A DNA stretch of 64,000 nucleotides from Rhizobium freirei PRF 81 (GTDB lineage: Bacteria > Pseudomonadota > Alphaproteobacteria > Rhizobiales > Rhizobiaceae). The position numbers were made by a program, and so were the translations under genes. Under the pieces are notes generated by a model. That model searched no databases. It was not told where the DNA came from and saw only the letters and a program-made list of their open reading frames with translations. The stretch lies in NCBI RefSeq assembly GCF_000359745.1, contig NZ_AQHN01000056.1, positions 310,001 through 374,000 on the forward strand, read 5' to 3'. Shown here in pieces: positions 36,872 through 46,371 of the stretch. Numbering within the stretch: the stretch's first letter is position 1; each line of letters starts with the position of its first letter.

Positions 36872-36888
36872 CGAGCCTACATCGGTCT

Positions 36889-36914
36889 TCGCCGCCCCGA
36901 ATCCGGAGCGGCGA
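36889..36914 (+). other. Intercistronic hairpin after the binding-protein gene
   Basis: A TCGCCGC/GCGGCGA 7-bp stem with a 12-base loop, 17 bases past the stop. It may protect the binding-protein mRNA end so that this protein outnumbers the permease. Confidence 0.45.
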
Positions 36915-37015
36915 TCCCGCCGACGCTCTGAAGCGCCCGCCCCTGCAGCAGGCCAGATCCCGATCCGGGCCGGCTGACATCGTTTCAAACATTCTGCATA
37001 TCCCTGGAGAAACCA

Positions 37016-38002
37016 ATGAACGCCGTTCGTTTCCAGCAGGTGTCGCGCCATTTCGGCCAGGTCCGCGCTGTGGATAGCGTCGATCTGGAGATCGCACCTG
37101 GCGAATTCTTCGCCATGCTCGGCCCTTCCGGTTCCGGCAAGACCACCTGCCTCAGGCTGATTGCCGGCTTCGAGCAACCCACGGGCGGCCATATCGAGAT
37201 CTTTGGCGAAACCGCCGAAGGCGTGCCGCCCTACAGGCGCAACGTCAACACGGTCTTCCAGGATTACGCGCTCTTTCCGCATCTCGACATTCTCGACAAC
37301 GTCGCCTACGGGCTGATGGTCAAGGGTGTCGGCAAGAGCGAAAGAGTGCGTGCCGCCGAGCAGGCACTGGAGCTGGTAAAGCTGCCGGGCTATGGCGCTC
37401 GCCGCCCCGGCCAGCTCTCCGGCGGCCAGCGTCAGCGCGTGGCGCTCGCCCGTGCGCTGGTCAACAAGCCGAAGGTCTTGCTTCTCGACGAGCCGCTCGG
37501 CGCTCTCGATCTGAAGCTGCGCGAGCAGATGCAGGAGGAATTGAAGAGCCTGCAGCGCGCGCTCGGCATCACCTTCGTCTTCGTCACCCACGATCAGGGC
37601 GAGGCCCTTTCCATGGCCGACCGCGTCGCCGTCTTCAACGATGGCCGCATCGTGCAGCATGGCACGCCGCACGACATCTATCAGCGGCCGAAGACCCGCT
37701 TCGTCGCCGATTTCGTCGGCTCCTCCAACGTCATTGCCCCCGAAACCATGTCGTCGCTCGGCGGCGAGCGGCGCTGGGCAAGCCTGCGCCCCGAGGCCAT
37801 CCGGTTGACTGGGGAGAGCGGCGTGGCGGCCACCGTGAAGGCGACGAGCTTCCTCGGTGCCGCTACCCGCCTCTCGGTCGAAGCGAATGGCGCCCGCCTG
37901 CATGTGACAGTACCCGCCGGCCATTCGGCCCCAGATGCCGGTGCTTCCGTTCGCCTTGCATGGCTGCCGGCGGATGTACACTACATGGATGACGCTGCGT
38001 GA
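37016..38002 (+). CDS. Polyamine-type ABC transporter ATPase
   Basis: A 328-residue PotA/PotG-type ATPase. Walker A is GPSGSGKTT (about 38-46), the signature is LSGGQRQRVALARAL, Walker B is VLLLDEPLGALD and the switch His is in FVTHDQGEA. A C-terminal TOBE domain (about 245-328) follows. CTGGAG precedes the start. The stop overlaps the next GTG start (GTGA), so translation is coupled to the first permease. Confidence 0.92.
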   Translation: MNAVRFQQVSRHFGQVRAVDSVDLEIAPGEFFAMLGPSGSGKTTCLRLIAGFEQPTGGHIEIFGETAEGVPPYRRNVNTVFQDYALFPHLDILDNVAYGLMVKGVGKSERVRAAEQALELVKLPGYGARRPGQLSGGQRQRVALARALVNKPKVLLLDEPLGALDLKLREQMQEELKSLQRALGITFVFVTHDQGEALSMADRVAVFNDGRIVQHGTPHDIYQRPKTRFVADFVGSSNVIAPETMSSLGGERRWASLRPEAIRLTGESGVAATVKATSFLGAATRLSVEANGARLHVTVPAGHSAPDAGASVRLAWLPADVHYMDDAA

Positions 38003-38973
38003 ACGCCGCGGCCTTCCCCACCCCGGCGAAGCAAGCGCCAGCCTCGATCCTGCCGAGCCGCGGCGGCGTCTTCGGCCGCCTCTCCGATCTCTTCTGGCGC
38101 CGGCCGAAGCTGCTGCTGTTCCTGATGCTGACGCCACCACTGCTCTGGCTCGGCATCATCTATATCGGATCGCTGATCGCGCTGCTGCTACAGAGCTTCT
38201 TCTCCATCGACGACTTCTCGGGAATGGTGAACTACGAATTCACGCTTTCGACCTATGCACAGCTGCTGAATTCGGCGAATTTCGACATCATCGTGCGCAC
38301 GGTGGTCATGGCGGCCCTCGTCACGTTGGCCTCGGCCCTCGTCGCGTTCCCCATCGCCTATTATGCCGCCCGCTATGCCCAGGGCAAATGGAAGGCGCTG
38401 TTCTATCTCGGCATCATGCTGCCGCTCTGGTCGAGCTATCTGGTGAAGATCTATGCCTGGAAACTGATCCTCGCCAAGGAAGGCATCCTCACCTGGCTCT
38501 TCGCCAAGCTGCATCTCGGCTGGCTGCTCGACGGCGTGCTCGCTTTGCCCATCATCGGCGGCAACTCGCTGTCGGTCAGCTATATCGGCACCTTCCTCGT
38601 CTTCGTCTATATCTGGCTGCCCTACATGATCCTGCCGACCCAGGCCGCACTCGAGCGCGTGCCTGCCAATCTGTTGGAAGCCTCGTCAGACCTGGGCGCC
38701 ACGCCGAACCAGACCTTCCGAACCGTGCTGCTGCCGCTCGCCCTGCCGGGTGTCGTCGCCGGCTCCATCTTCACCTTCTCGCTGACCCTGGGCGATTACA
38801 TCATCCCGCAGATCGTCGGCTCCTCGCGCCTCTTCATCGGCCAGGCCGTCTATGCGCAGCAGGGAACCGCCGGCAACGTGCCGCTGGCCGCCGCCTTCTC
38901 CGTCGTGCCCATCGTCATCATGGCCATCTATCTCTGGATCGCCAAAAAGCAGGGAGCTTTCGATGCGCTCTGA
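37999..38973 (+). CDS. Polyamine-type ABC permease 1
   Basis: A 324-residue PotB/PotH-like permease with six to seven helices. A long cytoplasmic N-terminus (about 1-35) precedes the first helix. The EAA loop is [20 protein letters not shown], which contacts the ATPase. The GTG start at 37999 overlaps the ATPase stop. Its own end overlaps the next ATG (38963) by 11 bases. Confidence 0.9.
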   Translation: MNAAAFPTPAKQAPASILPSRGGVFGRLSDLFWRRPKLLLFLMLTPPLLWLGIIYIGSLIALLLQSFFSIDDFSGMVNYEFTLSTYAQLLNSANFDIIVRTVVMAALVTLASALVAFPIAYYAARYAQGKWKALFYLGIMLPLWSSYLVKIYAWKLILAKEGILTWLFAKLHLGWLLDGVLALPIIGGNSLSVSYIGTFLVFVYIWLPYMILPTQAALERVPANLLEASSDLGATPNQTFRTVLLPLALPGVVAGSIFTFSLTLGDYIIPQIVGSSRLFIGQAVYAQQGTAGNVPLAAAFSVVPIVIMAIYLWIAKKQGAFDAL

Positions 38974-39778
38974 TCGTGGCCAACGCGCCTCACTTCCGCT
39001 GAAGATCGCAGCCGCCGGCGGCCTGCTCTTCCTGCACCTGCCGATCCTGCTGATCTTCGTCTATGCCTTCACGACGGAAGAAAAGAGCTACCAGTGGCCG
39101 CCGCCGGGCTTCACGCTGCAGTGGTTCGGCATTGCCTGGAACCGGCCGGATATCTGGTCTTCACTGGCGCTCTCCGTCCAAGTGGCAACCATCGCAACCG
39201 CAATCGCCCTGCTGCTCGGCACGCTCTGCGCCGCCGCCGTCAGCCAGACGAAATTCTTCGGCCGCGAGGCGATCTCCCTGCTGGTCATCCTGCCGATCGC
39301 GCTTCCCGGCATCATCACCGGCATCGCGCTGCGCTCTGCCTTCAGCCTGTTCGATATCCCGTTCTCGGTCTGGACGATCGTTCTCGGCCATGCCACCTTC
39401 TGCGTCGTCGTTGTTTATAACAATGCGGTTGCCCGTTTCCGCCGCACCTCCGGTTCGCTGATCGAGGCGTCGATGGATCTTGGCGCCGATGGCTTCCAGA
39501 CCTTCCGCCACGTCGTCCTGCCCAATATCGGCACGGCGCTGCTCGCAGGCGGCATGCTCGCCTTCGCGCTGTCCTTCGATGAGGTCATCGTCACCACCTT
39601 CACCGGCGGCCAGCAGATGACCTTGCCGATCTGGATGCTGGAGGAACTTATTCGCCCGCGCCAGCGACCCGTCACCAACGTCGTTGCCATGGTCGTCGTG
39701 CTTGTCACTTTCCTGCCGATCCTGGCAGCCTACTATCTGACCCGCGACGGCGACCAGATCGCCGGCGGCGGCAAATGA
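38963..39778 (+). CDS. Polyamine-type ABC permease 2
   Basis: A 271-residue PotC/PotI-like permease with six helices. The EAA loop is [20 protein letters not shown]. The start at 38963 follows AGGGAGC, lies inside the previous gene's end and gives the usual short N-terminus ([14 protein letters not shown]). It completes a binding protein-ATPase-two-permease importer. The dehydrogenase gene begins 13 bases later. Confidence 0.9.
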   Translation: MRSDRGQRASLPLKIAAAGGLLFLHLPILLIFVYAFTTEEKSYQWPPPGFTLQWFGIAWNRPDIWSSLALSVQVATIATAIALLLGTLCAAAVSQTKFFGREAISLLVILPIALPGIITGIALRSAFSLFDIPFSVWTIVLGHATFCVVVVYNNAVARFRRTSGSLIEASMDLGADGFQTFRHVVLPNIGTALLAGGMLAFALSFDEVIVTTFTGGQQMTLPIWMLEELIRPRQRPVTNVVAMVVVLVTFLPILAAYYLTRDGDQIAGGGK

Positions 39779-39791
39779 AAGGGAGATAAAT

Positions 39792-41219
39792 ATGGATACC
39801 CAGATGCTGATCGGCTCCCGCTTCGAAGCCGGCACCGAAACGGAAGAGCATGTGCTGAACCCGAAGACCGGCGAGAAAGTGCTCGACCTGCCGGAGGCCT
39901 CTCTCGGCCAGATCGATGCCGCCGTCGACGCTGCCGAAAAGGCTTTTACGAGCTGGTCGCAGACGACGCCGAGCCAGCGTTCGGCCTATCTTCTCAAGAT
40001 CGCCGACGCCATCGAACGCGATGCCGAAGGCTTCGCAACGCTCGAAGCGCTGAACTGCGGCAAGCCGATCAATGCCGTGCTCAATGACGAAATCCCGGCG
40101 ATCGTCGACTGCTACCGCTTCTTCGCCGGTGCGGTGCGCAATCTGCACGGCCCGGTCGCCGGCGAATATCTGCCCGGACACACCTCGATGATCCGCCGCG
40201 ACCCAATCGGCATCGTCGGCTCGATCGCGCCCTGGAACTATCCGCTGATGATGATGGCCTGGAAGCTGGCGCCGGCCATTGCCGGCGGCAACACCGTCGT
40301 CTTCAAGCCCTCCGAGCAGACGCCGCTGACGGCACTGAAGATGGCGAAGCTTTTGGCGGATGTTCTGCCGGAAGGCGTCGTCAACGTCATTCTCGGCCGC
40401 GGCGAGAGCGTCGGCAATGCGCTAATCAACCACCCGAAGATCGGCATGGTCTCCATCACCGGCGACGTCGCCACCGGTAAAAAAGTGCTGCAGGCCGCTG
40501 CCAAGACGGTGAAGCGCACGCATCTCGAACTCGGCGGCAAGGCCCCCGTCATCATCTTCGACGATGCCGATATCGACGCCGTCGTCGCCGGCATCCGCAC
40601 CTTCGGCTACTACAATGCCGGCCAGGACTGCACCGCTGCCTGCCGCATCTATGCCGACGCCAAGGTCTACGACAATTTCGTCGCCGATCTCACCTCCGCA
40701 GTCTCCAGCATCAAGTTCAACCTTGCCGACGACACCGAGAACGAGATCGGCCCGCTAATCTCGAAGCGCCAGCGCGACCGCGTCGAAAGTTTCGTCACCC
40801 GCGCCGCCGAACACAAGCACATGGAAATCACCACCGGCGGCAAGATTTCCGGCGAACGCGGCTTCTTCTATGCCCCGACTGTCGTCGCAGGCGCCACGCA
40901 GGACGACGAGATCGTCCGCCGCGAGGTCTTCGGCCCCGTCGTCTCGGTCACCCGCTTCACCAATCCCGACGATGCCGTCGCCTGGGCCAATGACAGCGAC
41001 TATGGCCTTGCCTCCTCGGTGTGGACCAAGGACATCAGCCGCGGCATGCAAACGGCAGCTCGCCTTCAATACGGCTGCACCTGGATCAACACCCACTTCA
41101 TGCTGGTCAACGAAATGCCGCATGGCGGCCTGAAACAATCGGGCTACGGCAAGGATATGTCAGTCTACGCTATCGAAGACTATACGGCAGTGCGGCATGT
41201 GATGATCAATCATGGGTGA
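39792..41219 (+). CDS. Gamma-aminobutyraldehyde-type dehydrogenase
   Basis: A 475-residue NAD-dependent aldehyde dehydrogenase. Catalytic C280 is in [10 protein letters not shown]246 in LELGGK and N149 in APWNYP. The overall pattern ([20 protein letters not shown]) resembles PatD/YdcW, which oxidises 4-aminobutanal to GABA in putrescine breakdown. Its place right after a polyamine-type importer supports that substrate. A betaine-aldehyde or other amino-aldehyde role is possible. GGGAG precedes the start. Last gene of the operon. Confidence 0.88.
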   Translation: MDTQMLIGSRFEAGTETEEHVLNPKTGEKVLDLPEASLGQIDAAVDAAEKAFTSWSQTTPSQRSAYLLKIADAIERDAEGFATLEALNCGKPINAVLNDEIPAIVDCYRFFAGAVRNLHGPVAGEYLPGHTSMIRRDPIGIVGSIAPWNYPLMMMAWKLAPAIAGGNTVVFKPSEQTPLTALKMAKLLADVLPEGVVNVILGRGESVGNALINHPKIGMVSITGDVATGKKVLQAAAKTVKRTHLELGGKAPVIIFDDADIDAVVAGIRTFGYYNAGQDCTAACRIYADAKVYDNFVADLTSAVSSIKFNLADDTENEIGPLISKRQRDRVESFVTRAAEHKHMEITTGGKISGERGFFYAPTVVAGATQDDEIVRREVFGPVVSVTRFTNPDDAVAWANDSDYGLASSVWTKDISRGMQTAARLQYGCTWINTHFMLVNEMPHGGLKQSGYGKDMSVYAIEDYTAVRHVMINHG

Positions 41220-41268
41220 TGGCGGCCGTCGATGACAATCGGCTTTTTCGAGTTTTGGGGTAGCGCTG

Positions 41269-41461
41269 TACCCCCCTCTGTCACTGTCGTGACATCTCCC
41301 CCACAAGGGGAGGAGATTGGTAATTCGCGGTAGCCTTTTGCATTCAAACCAGCATCGTATCTGCTGAAGCTACGACCTATAGTCTTCGCAGAGCGTGCGG
41401 CAAACTCCCAACGATCTCCCCCCTTGTGGGGGAGATGTCCCGAAGGGGACAGAGGGGGGTA
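41269..41461. repeat. MITE-like repeat with inverted ends (family D), full copy 1
   Basis: A 193-base element bounded by TACCCCCCTCTGTCACTGTC and GGGGACAGAGGGGGGTA. Inner ATCTCCCCC/GGGGGAGAT blocks lie at both ends and a unique core between. The core ends (AGATTGGTAA and CAACGATCTCCCC) match the reverse complement of the copy at 55860-56043. Together with the promoter at 41530 it accounts for the 367-base gap before the DUF1328 gene. Confidence 0.75.
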
Positions 41462-41529
41462 AAGCACCCTCCACACATCCCATAGCGTCAGTCAAAGACG
41501 ACAATGCACCTTCGTGCCAAACCGCCCTC

Positions 41530-41555
41530 GGAACAATTCACCCTCCTTCTGCGTC
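41530..41555 (+). promoter_or_regulatory. Possible EcfG-type stress promoter
   Basis: GGAAC (41530-41534), a 17-base spacer, then CGTC. This is close to the GGAAC-N16/17-CGTT pattern of alphaproteobacterial general-stress sigma factors, and lies 32 bases ahead of the DUF1328 start. Confidence 0.35.
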
Positions 41556-41586
41556 ATTAAGACGTACAACGCAGAGGAGATTGCTA

Positions 41587-41760
41587 ATGCTGAAATGGGC
41601 TCTCATTTTCTTTGTGATTTCGCTGATCAGCGGCTTTTTCGGCTTCTCCGGCGTGTCCACGGCAGCCGCAAGCATTGCGCGCGTTCTCTTCGCCATCTTC
41701 CTGATCATCTTCCTGGCGTTCCTGATCCTGGCTGTCATGGTCGGCAATGCCGCCGTCTGA
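41587..41760 (+). CDS. DUF1328 (YtjA family) small membrane protein
   Basis: A 57-residue protein made almost entirely of two helices ([21 protein letters not shown] and [20 protein letters not shown]). This matches the DUF1328/YtjA family of inner-membrane proteins. AGGAGATTGCTA precedes ATG 41587. The longer open frame upstream translates the family D repeat and is not coding. Function unknown. Some relatives are stress-induced, and the upstream promoter-like site would agree. Confidence 0.85.
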   Translation: MLKWALIFFVISLISGFFGFSGVSTAAASIARVLFAIFLIIFLAFLILAVMVGNAAV

Positions 41761-41790
41761 CCGCCCGGTTGAAGGCGCCTCGGGTCGGGC

Positions 41791-42465
41791 TTAAATCAGG
41801 CTCGCCCCGACATTAATGGCGAGCGCCAGAATCGTCGTGTTGAACAAGAACGACAGGATGGAATGCAGAAGCGCCAGCCTACGCATCGAAACGGTGGAAA
41901 TCCCGATGTCGGCGGTCTGCGCTGCAACGCCGATGGTAAAGGAGAAATAGAGAAAGTCCCAATAGATGGGCTCTTCCACCGGCTCGGCGAATTTCAGCCC
42001 CTGCCCTTTGCCCGGGCTGCTGTAGAATCTGTGCGCATAATGGATCGTGAACATTATGTGCAGGAAAGCCCATGAGATCAGGATCGTCACGATCGCCATC
42101 ATCACCCGGAAAAAAGCGACTTCAGGCGCGGCATCCTTGACACCCAGCAGATCGAGCGCAATGCCGCCGATGCTGGCGACGGCAGCGGTGATCGACAGAA
42201 ACAGCAGAAAACCATCCGAGAAATCGAGATCGGCGGAACGCTTGCGGATGCGCTGCGCATCGGCCGTCAGCATCCGGTAGAGGCTGTAAACGATATAGAC
42301 GACCGCGGTCGTATCCCAGGAGATCAGCAGGTTGCCGGCATTGAAGTCACGCGACGTCAGAAGCAGAAAAACGGCAATACCGGCAAGCACGGAAATCAGG
42401 ATGACATGGTGCTTGCGCCACAACACCAACCATCTGGAATGACGCAAATGTCCATGTGCATCCAT
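41791..42465 (-). CDS. DUF1345 family membrane protein
   Basis: A 224-residue inner-membrane protein with five or six helices. Family-like blocks are WDTTAVVYIVYSLYRML, SWAFLHIMFTIHYAHRFY and EPIYWDFLYFSFTIGVAAQTADI. DUF1345 has no defined function. GGAGAGCGGC precedes the start. It is convergent with the DUF1328 gene (30 bases apart) and on the same strand as the catabolic cluster upstream, but separated from it by the terminator at 42530-42554. Confidence 0.85.
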   Translation of the reverse strand: MDAHGHLRHSRWLVLWRKHHVILISVLAGIAVFLLLTSRDFNAGNLLISWDTTAVVYIVYSLYRMLTADAQRIRKRSADLDFSDGFLLFLSITAAVASIGGIALDLLGVKDAAPEVAFFRVMMAIVTILISWAFLHIMFTIHYAHRFYSSPGKGQGLKFAEPVEEPIYWDFLYFSFTIGVAAQTADIGISTVSMRRLALLHSILSFLFNTTILALAINVGASLI

Positions 42466-42525
42466 GCCGCTCTCCGATCACAAATCGTCTTCCAAGACGT
42501 CGATTCGCCGATGACAGTGGCAAAT

Positions 42526-42554
42526 AAAAGGAGACCCCGCAATACAGGGCCTCC
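42526..42554 (-). terminator. Rho-independent terminator closing the catabolic operon
   Basis: On the minus strand, GGAGGCCC pairs with GGGTCTCC (one G-T pair) across a short loop, followed by TTTTATTT. It lies 19 bases after the SDR stop. Confidence 0.75.
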
Positions 42555-42572
42555 GATCTGAAAAATGATGTA

Positions 42573-43304
42573 TCAGCCCGTCCAGCCGCCGTCGATGACG
42601 TGGGTCTGGCCCGTCGTGAAGCCCGCCTCGTCGCCGGCGAGATAGGTCACCAATGCGGCGATCTCCTCCGCGGTCGCGATCCGGCCCATCGGCTGACGGG
42701 CAATGAAATCCTTCATCGCCTTGTCGTAGTCGCCGGTTGCGCGAAGGCGCTCATGCAGCGAAGGGCTATCGACCGTACCGGGGCAAATGGCATTGGCGCG
42801 GATGCCCCTGGCAACGAAATCGGCGGCGATCGACTTGGTGAGCCCGATGACGGCGGCCTTGGAGGCGCAATAGGCGAAGCGGTTGGGCACACCCTTCACG
42901 CTGGAAGCGACCGAGGCCATGTTGACGATCGAGCCTTTGCCCTTCTCCAGCATGCCCGGCAGGAAGGTGCGGCAGGTCGTGTACATCGCCTTGGCGTTGA
43001 GGTTGAAGGAGAAATCCCAGTCCTTCTCCTCGCAATCGAGGATCGTGCCGGCATGGACGAAGCCCGCGCAGTTGAAGAGCACGTCGATCGGGCCAATCTC
43101 TTCCGCGTAGGCCTTGACCGCCGCACTGTCGAGCACGTTCAGCACATGCTTGCTGGCGCCATCCAGCGTCGAGAGCGTCTGCTCGTTGATGTCGGTAGCG
43201 TAGACATGCGCGCCAAGCGAGATGAAGCGCTCCGCCGATGCCCGGCCGATGCCCTGCCCCGCCGCCGTGATGACGACCTTCTTGCCTTCCAACCCGTGAC
43301 CCAT
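42573..43304 (-). CDS. Short-chain dehydrogenase/reductase (sugar-acid type)
   Basis: A 243-residue classical SDR. The cofactor motif is TAAGQGIGRA (13-22), with D37-type NAD preference (YATDIN), the NxAG block FNCAGFVHAG, and catalytic S135, Y145 and K149. It resembles 2-keto-3-deoxy-L-fuconate dehydrogenase/4-oxoproline reductase-type SDRs, so oxidation or reduction of a keto-deoxy sugar acid is plausible. It is the last gene of the minus arm, 104 bases after the binding-protein-like gene. ATG 43304 follows AAAGGATCAGG. Confidence 0.85.
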   Translation of the reverse strand: MGHGLEGKKVVITAAGQGIGRASAERFISLGAHVYATDINEQTLSTLDGASKHVLNVLDSAAVKAYAEEIGPIDVLFNCAGFVHAGTILDCEEKDWDFSFNLNAKAMYTTCRTFLPGMLEKGKGSIVNMASVASSVKGVPNRFAYCASKAAVIGLTKSIAADFVARGIRANAICPGTVDSPSLHERLRATGDYDKAMKDFIARQPMGRIATAEEIAALVTYLAGDEAGFTTGQTHVIDGGWTG

Positions 43305-43408
43305 AATCCTGATCCTTTCCTCGGGAACTGTGATCCCATCCATCCCGGCCGCATGGCCACTAACTTGGACAAGATCAAGCAATAACAATCAGTTGGTGCA
43401 GCCTCTCG

Positions 43409-44542
43409 TTAGACCTCAAAGGACTGCGCGAAGCGGCGGTTCAGCTTGTCGATGAGGACTGTATGCCGCGTAGCCGTTCGCAGTCCATCGCTAATCATCT
43501 CGGACGCGTCGCTTTGAAATGCCATGTAGCCGTCATGCCGCGGCCGCACATAGGCGCCCTCCAGCGTCGCCCGCGTGTTGCGGTAAAAGTCGAGCGCCGG
43601 CGCGTTGACCGCATCGCTGACCCAGGCGTCGGCATGACCCGGCTGACCATTGCCTTCAGCGTAGATACCCGCTTGCACCGGTCCGCCGGCAATCCAGCGT
43701 GCAAAGGCCTTCGCCTCTTCCGGAGCCTTTGTGCGTGCCGAGACGGCAATGCCCGTACCACCCAGCGCCGAACCATTCGGCGGCCGCCTGTCGATAACAG
43801 GCATATCCGCAAAGGCGATCCGCGCCGGCCTGAAGCCCGCGAAGGAATAGTTCACGTAGCCATAGATGAAAGGCGACGCCACATAGGAGCTATCCGGCTG
43901 GCCCATCAGGTCGAGCACGGCGATCGGGTCCATCTCATAGCAGCGGACATCCATTCCGGCGACGATGCGTGCCATCCAGTCAAGTGCCGCTTCGCCATCC
44001 ACTTTCGCGATGAAATCCGGGCCTTCGACACTGCAGTGCGTACCGAGATGGGCAGCAAGCGTAATGAAGGTCATCAGCGAATGCGGCGGCCGCATCGGCA
44101 GGATCGCTTTGCCTTCTTTGGCGAGCGTGACGAACTCGGAGAGATCCTTGACCGGCGCACTCAGGCGGTCCGGCCGATAGGCCTGTACCTGCGTCGCCGC
44201 ATCGAGCGGAAAGGCCCATTGGCGCCCCTGCCAATTGTAGCTCGGATAGGAGCGCCCGACCGTGCCGGCCGCAATCGCTGCAATTTCATCGACATGAGCT
44301 GCATCATCGAGCGGCAGCAGGCAGTTCTCGCGGGTGATCTGGCCGACATGCGGGTGATCGATGACGATGAGGTCATATTGGGCGGCAAGCTCTTCCACCG
44401 CAAAGGTTTCGAAATCCTGCAACGAGCGCTTTTCCCAGCTGATCTCGACGCCGGTCTTTTCCAGCCACTCTTTGGAGCAAGCAAGCATCGGATCGTAGCC
44501 GCGCGGATGCGACCAGGTCATTCCCTTCAGCTTGACCATCAT
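43409..44542 (-). CDS. Substrate-binding-protein-like protein lacking a signal peptide
   Basis: A 377-residue protein with the fold pattern of a type II ABC solute-binding protein ([67 protein letters not shown]). The N-terminus, [19 protein letters not shown], has no hydrophobic segment or cleavage site, and no membrane helix follows. Its ATG overlaps the MaoC stop by four bases (ATGA), fixing the start. A cytosolic ligand-binding or enzyme-associated role is inferred. It is not next to a permease, and the cluster has another, normal binding protein at 50893. Confidence 0.85.
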   Translation of the reverse strand: MMVKLKGMTWSHPRGYDPMLACSKEWLEKTGVEISWEKRSLQDFETFAVEELAAQYDLIVIDHPHVGQITRENCLLPLDDAAHVDEIAAIAAGTVGRSYPSYNWQGRQWAFPLDAATQVQAYRPDRLSAPVKDLSEFVTLAKEGKAILPMRPPHSLMTFITLAAHLGTHCSVEGPDFIAKVDGEAALDWMARIVAGMDVRCYEMDPIAVLDLMGQPDSSYVASPFIYGYVNYSFAGFRPARIAFADMPVIDRRPPNGSALGGTGIAVSARTKAPEEAKAFARWIAGGPVQAGIYAEGNGQPGHADAWVSDAVNAPALDFYRNTRATLEGAYVRPRHDGYMAFQSDASEMISDGLRTATRHTVLIDKLNRRFAQSFEV

Positions 44543-45000
44543 GCTTTCTCCGCGCCGGTCTTGCGCTCGACGACCAGGATATGATCAGCGGCGAGCACGA
44601 CTTCGTCGCGCTGGTTCAGCACCTCGCAGCGCTCGACCACACGACCGGACGCCGGCCGCTTCGGATCATTCTCCTTCGCCGAAATGGTAACGCGCGTGCG
44701 GATCGTATCGCCGATATGCACGGGGCGGACGAAACGCAGCCGGTCATAGCCATAGGAAAAGGCGACGGGATTGATGAGCGACGCCGTCAGACCGACGCCG
44801 ATCGCAAAGATCATCGTGCCATGCGCGATGCGCTGGCCGCCGGGCAGGGTCTTGGCGAACTCGGCATCTACGTGATGCGGAAAGAAATCGCCGGTATGGC
44901 CGGCATGAACGACGAAATCGGTCTCGGTAATCGTCCGTCCGGTCGTCAGCCTGACATGGCCGAGTTCATAGTCTTCGAAATAGATGGTTTGCTCTGCCAT
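44539..45000 (-). CDS. MaoC-like dehydratase/hydratase 1
   Basis: A 153-residue hot-dog-fold protein. The hydratase motif GDxNPxH reads GDFFPHH (G37, D38, H43): the catalytic Asp and His positions are kept, but Asn is Phe. The block [19 protein letters not shown] is typical. Family members hydrate enoyl-CoA or mesaconyl-CoA-like thioesters. It is translationally coupled to the downstream binding-protein-like gene and starts 3 bases after the Gfo/Idh stop. Substrate unknown. Confidence 0.85.
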   Translation of the reverse strand: MAEQTIYFEDYELGHVRLTTGRTITETDFVVHAGHTGDFFPHHVDAEFAKTLPGGQRIAHGTMIFAIGVGLTASLINPVAFSYGYDRLRFVRPVHIGDTIRTRVTISAKENDPKRPASGRVVERCEVLNQRDEVVLAADHILVVERKTGAEKA

Positions 45001-45003
45001 TCC

Positions 45004-46077
45004 TCAAGCCTTTGGAAGTTCTGCAATCGGCGTCGCCGGCGCGGCGCTCGACTGATAAGCGGCTTCGACGAGGGCCATGGTCTGCCAGGCGTCCTCCACG
45101 GAGCCGATCAGCTCCTGATCCTCGCCGGATGCGAAGCGCTGCAGGTTGGCCATGCGATTGACGAAGGCATCCGGAAACCAGGCGCCTTCCAGCTTGACCT
45201 CGACCCAATCGCTGCCACCCTCGGGGCGGATCCACAGCTCGTCCGGCTCGCCGCGCGGATAGTCGAGATTGACGCCGAGTTTCACATAGGCCGCGCCCTT
45301 GGTGCCGGCGATGCGAAACTCGCAGGCCTGGAACTTGCGGCCGAAATCATGGTCGTGATTGACCGAGAGCACGCAGCGGACCTTATCGCCATAGTCGAGG
45401 ATCGCCGCTGTTCGGGTCTGCGCGACATCGTGATTGGGATGGCCGATGGTCTTGGCATGAACGCCTTGAGGATTACCGAGCAGCCCGCGAATGAAATCGA
45501 GATAGTGGATAGAGTGCATGGCGATCTCGATCCGCGGCAGATCCTTCAGGAACGGCCACAACCCCCAAGGCGTCGCCAGCGCCAGCCAGGCGTCGAAGTC
45601 GACGACATCGCCGAGATAGCCCTTGTTCACGGCATCATAGAGCGCCAGCATCATCGGCGCGAAGCGAAGCTGGAAATTGACGGCCGCCTTGATGTCGCGC
45701 TCGCGGCAGACCCGCAAAATTTCGGAGGCGCCTGTGAGATCGCTGCCCATCGGCTTCTGGATCAGCGCGAAGGAGCCTCGCGGCAATTTCGACAGAATAG
45801 TGGCATGTGCCGCCGGCGGCGTCGCCAGATCGAAAATCGCGCCTTCGACGGCAAGTGCCTCTGCCTCGAAGGCGAAAGCGCGGATGCCCCATTGAGCAGC
45901 GAGCACCGCCGCTTTCTCGGCGTTCGGATCGTAAAGACCCGCTACCGGAAAACCGCCTTGCTTATAAGCCGGCAGATGCGCGTCACCGACGATGCTGCCG
46001 GCGCCGAAGATCACGATCGGACGCGGCTTCGACGGCTTCGGCCACCATTGGCGAAGGGATGTGGGGTCGAAGATCAT
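45004..46077 (-). CDS. Gfo/Idh/MocA family oxidoreductase 2
   Basis: A 357-residue NAD(P)-dependent dehydrogenase. The Rossmann motif is VIFGAGSIVGDAHLPAY (about 22-38). The catalytic lysine motif is QKPMG in place of EKP, and IAMHSIHYLDFIRGLLG provides the usual later His region. A sugar or sugar-lactone substrate is likely. Its Shine-Dalgarno (GGGGAGGG) is part of a family A repeat that abuts the start codon at 46077. It forms a tight unit with MaoC, the binding-protein-like gene and the SDR. Confidence 0.88.
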   Translation of the reverse strand: MIFDPTSLRQWWPKPSKPRPIVIFGAGSIVGDAHLPAYKQGGFPVAGLYDPNAEKAAVLAAQWGIRAFAFEAEALAVEGAIFDLATPPAAHATILSKLPRGSFALIQKPMGSDLTGASEILRVCRERDIKAAVNFQLRFAPMMLALYDAVNKGYLGDVVDFDAWLALATPWGLWPFLKDLPRIEIAMHSIHYLDFIRGLLGNPQGVHAKTIGHPNHDVAQTRTAAILDYGDKVRCVLSVNHDHDFGRKFQACEFRIAGTKGAAYVKLGVNLDYPRGEPDELWIRPEGGSDWVEVKLEGAWFPDAFVNRMANLQRFASGEDQELIGSVEDAWQTMALVEAAYQSSAAPATPIAELPKA

Positions 46078-46079
46078 TA

Positions 46080-46365
46080 TACCCTCCCCTTGAGGGGGAG
46101 CGTCGGACCAAAGGTCCGGGGTGGGGTGACCTCTCCCCTTGCGAGAATGGCAGCGCTATGCGCCCGGAGCATCACCCGCACCTGCGCATTCCGGGATATG
46201 CCCCTCATCCGGCCTGTCGGCCACCTTCTCCCCGTTTTGACGGGGAGAAGGGGATGGGCGCACCCTCCGTCGTCTCTCACCTTTACAAGGATCGAAAGGC
46301 TGCTCCGAAAAAGATCGTCCCCTCTCCCCGCCTGCGGGGAGAGGGCTAGGGTGAGGGGCTCTTGT
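46080..46365. repeat. Nested repeat cluster: truncated family A, then B and C
   Basis: Family A (46080 to about 46195) matches 9466-9583 from TACCCTCCCCTTGA to the TTCCGGG block, then stops. Family B follows (46199-46255, CCCCTCATCCG ... ACCTTCTCCCCGT/ACGGGGAGAAGG). Family C is at 46319-46362 (CTCTCCCCGC/GCGGGGAGAG, then CTAGGGTGAGGGG). It fills the 294-base gap between the mutarotase and Gfo/Idh genes. Confidence 0.75.
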
Positions 46366-46371
46366 CGAACA

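Noticed and set aside
35753..38140. Very long minus-strand open frame (about 795 codons) opposite the polyamine operon
   Set aside because: It mirrors well-supported plus-strand genes with clear domain motifs. Such antisense frames arise from high GC3 and have Arg/Ala/Gly-rich, family-less translations.
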